Below are positions 30,057 to 33,653 of a stretch of DNA of 33,653 nt, one piece after another. The DNA is from Streptomyces viridiviolaceus. GTDB taxonomy: Bacteria; Actinomycetota; Actinomycetes; Streptomycetales; Streptomycetaceae. The DNA is taken from NCBI RefSeq assembly GCF_014650995.1, contig NZ_BMWA01000013.1, positions 230,119 through 263,771 on the forward strand, written 5' to 3'. The notes under the pieces are model-generated. The model was not told the origin of the DNA. It did not search any database and saw only the letters and a list, made by a program, of their open reading frames with translations. Position numbers and translations under genes: made by a program. Position 1 is the first letter of the stretch. Every line of letters starts with the position of its first letter.

Positions 30057-31799
30057 CTACGGACGCGGAACATTGCGCAGGTTCGCCCGGGCCAGGTCGA
30101 TCATTCGCCCGACGCCGCCCGTGAGGACGGTGCGGCTCGCCGACAGCGCGAAGCCGGTGACCTGCTCGGTGGTGATCTTGGGTGGAAGGGCGAGGGCGTT
30201 GGGGTCGGTGACCACGTCCACCAGTGCGGGTCCGTCATGGGCGAAGGCGGCGCGGAGCGCTTCGCGCACCTCTGCGGGCCTCTCCACGCGGATGCCGCGC
30301 GCGCCGGCCGCGGTGGCGATGGCCGCGAAGTCCGTGTGTGGGTATTCGGTGCCGTGCGGTGGCAGTCCGTCGACCATCATCTCCAGGTCGACCATGCCCA
30401 GCGACGAGTTGTTGAAGACGACGACCTTCACCGGCAGGCCGTGGTGGACCAGCGTCAGGAAGTCACCCATCAGCATCGAGAAGCCACCGTCTCCCGAGAG
30501 TGACACCACCTGCCGGGAGCGGTCGAGGAACTGTGCGCCGATGGCCTGCGGCAGCGCGTTGGCCATGGAGCCGTGCACGAAGGAGCCGAGGATGCGTCGT
30601 CGGCCGTTCGGCGTCAGGTAGCGGGCCGCCCACACACAGCACATGCCGGTGTCCACGGTGAACACCGCGTCGTCGGCGGCTTCCTCGTCGAGTACGGATG
30701 CCACGTATTCAGGGTGGATGGGGGTGTGCCGGTCGACGTTGCGGGTATAGGCGCCGACGGCGCCCTCCAGGGCGTGGACGTGCCGGTGCAGCATGCGGTC
30801 GAGGAACCGGCGGGACGGCTTCTCCCGCACGGCCGGGGTCAGGCACCGAAGCGTCTCCCGCACGTCTCCCCATACGGCGAAGTCCAGTTGCGTACGCCGT
30901 CCGAGCCGTTCGGGCTGAATGTCCACCTGGACGGTCCGGACGTGGCGGGGCAGGAAGTCCGTGTACGGGAAGTCCGTTCCGAGGAGCAGCAGCAGATCAC
31001 ACTCGTGCATCGCCTCGTAGGCGGCGCCGTAGCCCAGCAGGCCGGACATGCCGACGTCGTACGGGTTGTCGTACTGGATGTGCTCCTTGCCGCGCAGCGC
31101 GTGGCCCACGGGAGCCTTCACCTTTTCGGCGAACGTCATCACCTCGGCATGGGCGCCTTCGACGCCCCGGCCGCAGAACACCGTCACCTTGTCGGCCGCG
31201 TCCACCAGTTCCACGAGGCGGGCGAGTTCCTCATCGGCCGGTCGGACCGTGGGCCGGTCGAGCGGCATTGCGAGTTCCGCCCCACCAGCGGGCGAGTCCT
31301 CGGCGGCGACATCTCCTGGCAGTGACACCACCGACACGCCTCGCCGGCCGACTGCGTGCTGGATCGCCGTCTGCGTCACCCGCGGCATCTGCCGGGGCGA
31401 GGAGATCAGCTCCGAGTAGTGACTGCACTCCTCGAACAGCCGGTCAGGATGGGTCTCCTGGAAGTACCCGGTGCCGATCTGGCTGCTGGGGATCTGGGCT
31501 GCCAGGGCGAGAACGGGTGCCATGGAGCGGTGGGCATCGAACAGGCCGTTGATGAGATGCAGGTTGCCTGGCCCGCACGACCCGGCACAAGCGGCGAGCT
31601 TCCCAGTCAACTGCGCCTCGGCGCCGGCAGCGAACGCCGCGACTTCCTCGTGCCGGACCTGGACCCACTCAAGGGAATCGTGCCGCCTGACCGCATCGAC
31701 GACGGGGTTCAGGCTGTCCCCGACCACCCCGTACATACGGCGCACGCCGGCGCGTGCCAGGAGGTCGACGTACTGCTCAGCCACGGACTGTCCGGCCAT
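30057..31799 (-). CDS. poxB: Pyruvate dehydrogenase (quinone)/pyruvate oxidase, thiamine-pyrophosphate enzyme
   Basis: A 580-aa ThDP-dependent enzyme of the PoxB type. The N-terminal Pyr domain has the activating Glu in WVQVRHEEVAAFAAGAEAQL. The central FAD/NAD-like domain has KVTVFCGRGVEGAHAEVMTF and the family's GKEHIQYDNPYDVGMSGLLG. The C-terminal PP domain has SLSGDGGFSMLMGDFLTLVH and VVFNNSSLGMVDLEM, the Mg-diphosphate motif GDGG..N..N being intact. It converts pyruvate to acetate and CO2, passing electrons to quinone (or oxygen), usually peripheral at the membrane. The ATG at 31799 has GAGGAG 6 nt upstream. Acetolactate synthase and other ThDP decarboxylases are the alternatives. Confidence 0.85.
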   Translation of the reverse strand: MAGQSVAEQYVDLLARAGVRRMYGVVGDSLNPVVDAVRRHDSLEWVQVRHEEVAAFAAGAEAQLTGKLAACAGSCGPGNLHLINGLFDAHRSMAPVLALAAQIPSSQIGTGYFQETHPDRLFEECSHYSELISSPRQMPRVTQTAIQHAVGRRGVSVVSLPGDVAAEDSPAGGAELAMPLDRPTVRPADEELARLVELVDAADKVTVFCGRGVEGAHAEVMTFAEKVKAPVGHALRGKEHIQYDNPYDVGMSGLLGYGAAYEAMHECDLLLLLGTDFPYTDFLPRHVRTVQVDIQPERLGRRTQLDFAVWGDVRETLRCLTPAVREKPSRRFLDRMLHRHVHALEGAVGAYTRNVDRHTPIHPEYVASVLDEEAADDAVFTVDTGMCCVWAARYLTPNGRRRILGSFVHGSMANALPQAIGAQFLDRSRQVVSLSGDGGFSMLMGDFLTLVHHGLPVKVVVFNNSSLGMVDLEMMVDGLPPHGTEYPHTDFAAIATAAGARGIRVERPAEVREALRAAFAHDGPALVDVVTDPNALALPPKITTEQVTGFALSASRTVLTGGVGRMIDLARANLRNVPRP

Positions 31800-32160
31800 G
31801 GTGCTCCTCAGGTAGTCGCTCACATTGCAGCGGCCAGGCTATGGAGACGCCAAGGCGGCTGATTGTTTCTCTGTGCACCGTTCACGGCCTGGCAGCGCAC
31901 CACGTGAAGTTCTGACGAGCGGCATCGGTCTGCAGGGTGCGACCCGCCCCGTCAACCCGCGTACGAGAGCAGTGACGCCCAGCCAAGGCATCTGTGACGG
32001 TCTTGTCGTAACCGGGTGGTCCGGGAAGTGACCGCGCATGAAGCGGGTGCGGCCCGTACGGGCCGCACCCTGCTTGTGACGTCCAGATCGGCGTTGCCGG
32101 GCCCTGAGCGCCGCTGGTCTGCCGCGGCCGACCGGAGAGGGTTGCGGCCGCGTGACGGGT
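31800..32160. other. Intergenic region between poxB and the stress-protein gene
   Basis: A 361-bp gap that should hold the poxB promoter. It contains the 26-bp palindrome/hairpin at 32041-32075 and no supportable gene. Confidence 0.45.
32041..32075 (-). terminator. Perfect 26-bp palindrome, terminator of the stress-protein gene
   Basis: GGGTGCGGCCCGT pairs with its exact complement through a central GTAC (32045-32070), and AAGC/GCTT (32041-32044, 32072-32075) extends the stem with one bulged base. It lies about 85 nt after the stop of the minus-strand stress-protein gene and carries no T tract. It could also be a dimer-binding site ahead of poxB. Confidence 0.6.
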
Positions 32161-32598
32161 TCAGCGCTGGTCGTGCGAGTTGTCCTCCGGCGCGAGGAGT
32201 ACGGCGACACGGCTGCGGTGGGCGACAGCGTCGCTGACTCGGGGGTTGATGAGGGCCTCGAGTGCACCGCGGTGGTGAGGGTTGAGGATCACAAGGTCGG
32301 CCGGCCATTCTTCGGCGGCGGAGGAAATGGTGGTGGCTATCTGGGTCGTCAGGGCGTTGGCCAGGGTGCCCTCGACGTCGACGCCCGCGTTACGGAGCGC
32401 GGCGACGGCGTCGTCGAGGATGGCCTTGGCCTCGGCGTCGTCCTCCAGGGAGACCACGGTGGCCATCGCTGCCGACGAAGGGGCGATGTGCAGAACGCGC
32501 ACCTTCGCCTCAGCCAGGCGGGCCAGCTCAGCAGCCAGCTGAAGGACGGAGTGACGACCGGGGCTCGAATCAACAGCGGCGAGGATGCGCTGGAACAT
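32161..32598 (-). CDS. Universal stress protein (UspA-like)
   Basis: A 145-aa Usp-domain protein. FQRILAAVDSSPGRHSVLQL opens the fold with the conserved Asp, followed by KVRVLHIAPSSAAMATVVSL, long helices, ADLVILNPHHRGALEALINP and the last strand RVAVLLAPEDN. The usual GxxGxxxxxxxxxG(S/T) nucleotide-binding motif after 'HHRG' is degraded to LEALINPRVSDAVAHRSR, so ATP binding is uncertain. It may bind a different ligand or act without nucleotide. The ATG at 32598 has AAAGGA about 9 nt ahead. It lies upstream of poxB on the same strand but is separated by a hairpin. Confidence 0.85.
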   Translation of the reverse strand: MFQRILAAVDSSPGRHSVLQLAAELARLAEAKVRVLHIAPSSAAMATVVSLEDDAEAKAILDDAVAALRNAGVDVEGTLANALTTQIATTISSAAEEWPADLVILNPHHRGALEALINPRVSDAVAHRSRVAVLLAPEDNSHDQR

Positions 32599-32986
32599 GA
32601 TGTTTGATCCTTTGGGCGAGAGTAGTGAAGTACTGCACGAAGGGCCTGCCGGCCATGGCGGTTTTCGCGCCGAGCGAGGGCATCCGTCTCCGTGTGGGTT
32701 TTCGGAAGCGTGATCAGGCGCTCTGACGAACAAATCCCAGGCGCCAAGGTGCTCGAGGAGCCTTGCGCCCTGCGAGACGTCACACGCCCTGCCGACGAGG
32801 CCGTCATCCTCTCCAGTCTGACAGGTCCGAGCGACCTCGTGGTCTCGGCGCTCGCGACTCACGGGCTTCAACCAGGCAGGAGTACCTCCCTGGGCCAAAC
32901 CCTGTGCGTTCCACGACAAGTTTCCCTCAACAGCGGACCCTAGAGTCAAGGCAAGCATTACGCATCTGCACTCACTTGGGGACTCC
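32599..32986. other. Intergenic region before the SsgA-like gene
   Basis: A 388-bp gap that contains the promoters of two divergent genes. An inverted repeat AGTA-N6-TACT is at about 32624-32637. An 83-codon plus-strand frame at 32692-32943 has no recognisable features and is not accepted. Confidence 0.4.
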
Positions 32987-33418
32987 ATGGGAAAGCGTTT
33001 CGGTGCCATCGCGTGCACAATGACGGCACACGTAAGCGCCTTGAACAGCACGTCTTTGCCGTTGCCAGCGAAGCTGCATTACGGAGTCAATGACCCCTAT
33101 GCCGTCAGTCTGTCCCTCGGACCATCGGCTGGGCCACCCGTTACCTGGTCCTTCGCCCGTGAACTGCTCGCCGAAGGACTAAGGCGCCCGACCGGCCCCG
33201 GTGATGTGCTGGTCCTTCCCAGATGCAGCCACCATCCGCACTCCATGCGCATCGTTCTGAACAACATGCAAGGCACGGCTCTGGTTGAGCTTGCCGCTGC
33301 GGACGTAGCTGCATTTCTTCGCAGGACTTTCAGTCTGGTGCCTGCCGGCACTGAAGGGGATTACCTGGACCTCGACGGCGCCATCACTGCACTCATGGGT
33401 CGTAGCCATTACCTCTGA
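32987..33418 (+). CDS. SsgA-family sporulation/cell-division regulator
   Basis: A 143-aa SsgA-like protein (SALP). Family segments are LPLPAKLHYGVNDPYAVSLS (the 'L.Y...DPYAV' signature), GPPVTWSFARELLAEGLRRP, TGPGDVLVLPRCSHHPHSMR, then LVELAAADVAAFLRRTFSLV and PAGTEGDYLDLDGAITALM. SALPs coordinate septum formation, FtsZ placement and wall remodelling during sporulation in actinobacteria; which paralogue this is cannot be told. The ATG at 32987 (GGGGA about 5 nt ahead) adds 11 residues to the family's usual N-terminus; an ATG at 33020 fits family length better but has no ribosome-binding site. It is followed by the flavin-monooxygenase gene on the same strand. Confidence 0.88.
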   Translation: MGKRFGAIACTMTAHVSALNSTSLPLPAKLHYGVNDPYAVSLSLGPSAGPPVTWSFARELLAEGLRRPTGPGDVLVLPRCSHHPHSMRIVLNNMQGTALVELAAADVAAFLRRTFSLVPAGTEGDYLDLDGAITALMGRSHYL

Positions 33419-33519
33419 GCCGGTCGGGTCAGGCAAGAAGCGGTCTGCGGCTCTGCTGCACCGGCCTGGACAGCTATGAATATCGCCCTACATGTGACCG
33501 TTTATTGGAGACAATTCCA

Positions 33520-33653
33520 GTGCCTCAGGAACACGTAGCACCGCGCACACAGTTCGGCATCTTCACCGTCGGCGACGTCACGCCGGACCCGACCACGGGC
33601 CGGACGCCGACCGAACGTGAGCGCATCAAGGCCATGGTCGCCATCGCGCTGAA
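33520..33653 (+). CDS. LLM-class flavin-dependent oxidoreductase (5' part only)
   Basis: The first 44 codons of a luciferase-like monooxygenase, cut by the window end. The start PRTQFGIFTVGDVTPDPTTG followed by RTPTERERIKAMVAIALK-type text matches the N-terminus of F420/FMN-dependent LLM-class enzymes, whose first strand reads '(L/Q)FGIF(S/T)VGD'. The GTG at 33520 has TGGAGA 9 nt upstream. It is 101 bp after the SsgA-like gene. Substrate cannot be inferred. Confidence 0.8.
   Translation, partial: MPQEHVAPRTQFGIFTVGDVTPDPTTGRTPTERERIKAMVAIAL

Noticed and set aside
32692..32943. 83-codon frame upstream of the SsgA-like gene
   Set aside because: No recognisable motif and no ribosome-binding site; it lies in the expected promoter region.

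Overview
The window is high-GC actinobacterial chromosome, almost certainly Streptomyces. Third codon positions are nearly all G or C. Lineage-typical genes are present: an SsgA-like sporulation protein, a multidomain SpoIIE-type phosphatase, a DUF3662 (FhaA N-terminal) protein, a streptogrisin-like serine protease with a C-terminal membrane anchor, and an MFS gene with a single TTA (bldA-type) codon. The species cannot be named from the sequence. I saw no tRNA, rRNA, CRISPR array or intact insertion sequence.

Region 1 (1-13.6 kb) is mostly ordinary and densely coding. In order it holds a DUF3662 protein, a 53-aa protein, an RpiR/SIS regulator, a conserved hypothetical, an ABM-domain membrane protein, an ANTAR/GAF/PAS/SpoIIE phosphatase, a flavin reductase-like protein and an ATP-grasp enzyme. 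These are followed by a dead TetR regulator, a DUF35 zinc-ribbon/OB-fold protein, a two-gene unit (PLP aminotransferase plus PPOX protein), a DUF3800-like protein, the serine protease, an EamA transporter and a 57-aa protein. The notable part is 7.07-7.9 kb. There the TetR gene has lost its DNA-binding end and carries a stop and frameshifts, yet matching palindromic operators survive on both sides. One sits between the -35 and -10 of the DUF35 gene.

Region 2 (13.7-22.4 kb) is looser. It contains a truncated Gfo/Idh oxidoreductase, a frameshifted small membrane protein and a hexanucleotide repeat. Two neighbouring YceI genes follow, one fused to a carboxypeptidase-regulatory-like domain, and then an ECF sigma factor translationally coupled to a membrane protein that is probably its regulator. 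Next comes about 2.7 kb of sparse, decayed DNA (18.45-21.2 kb) with several strong hairpins, a STAS fragment and an IS5-type transposase fragment. In its middle lies one well-formed small gene for a 67-aa peptide with a double-glycine leader, the best candidate for something undescribed. An MFS exporter with the TTA codon closes the region.

Region 3 (22.5-32.6 kb) is a run of minus-strand genes resembling a catabolic/oxidative island: an MFS exporter, a DUF4232 lipoprotein, a MaoC-like protein, a secreted SMP-30/ScyD-type beta-propeller, a fumarylacetoacetate hydrolase-like enzyme, alpha/beta hydrolases, a pyruvate oxidase (PoxB type) and a universal stress protein. It carries clear rearrangement scars. 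An FAD-binding oxidase is cut off and joined directly to an N-terminally shortened FAH enzyme, one alpha/beta hydrolase survives only as its C-terminal end, and the MaoC gene appears frameshifted just after its best start codon.

Region 4 (32.99 kb to the end) has an SsgA-like gene and the start of a luciferase-like monooxygenase gene that runs off the window.
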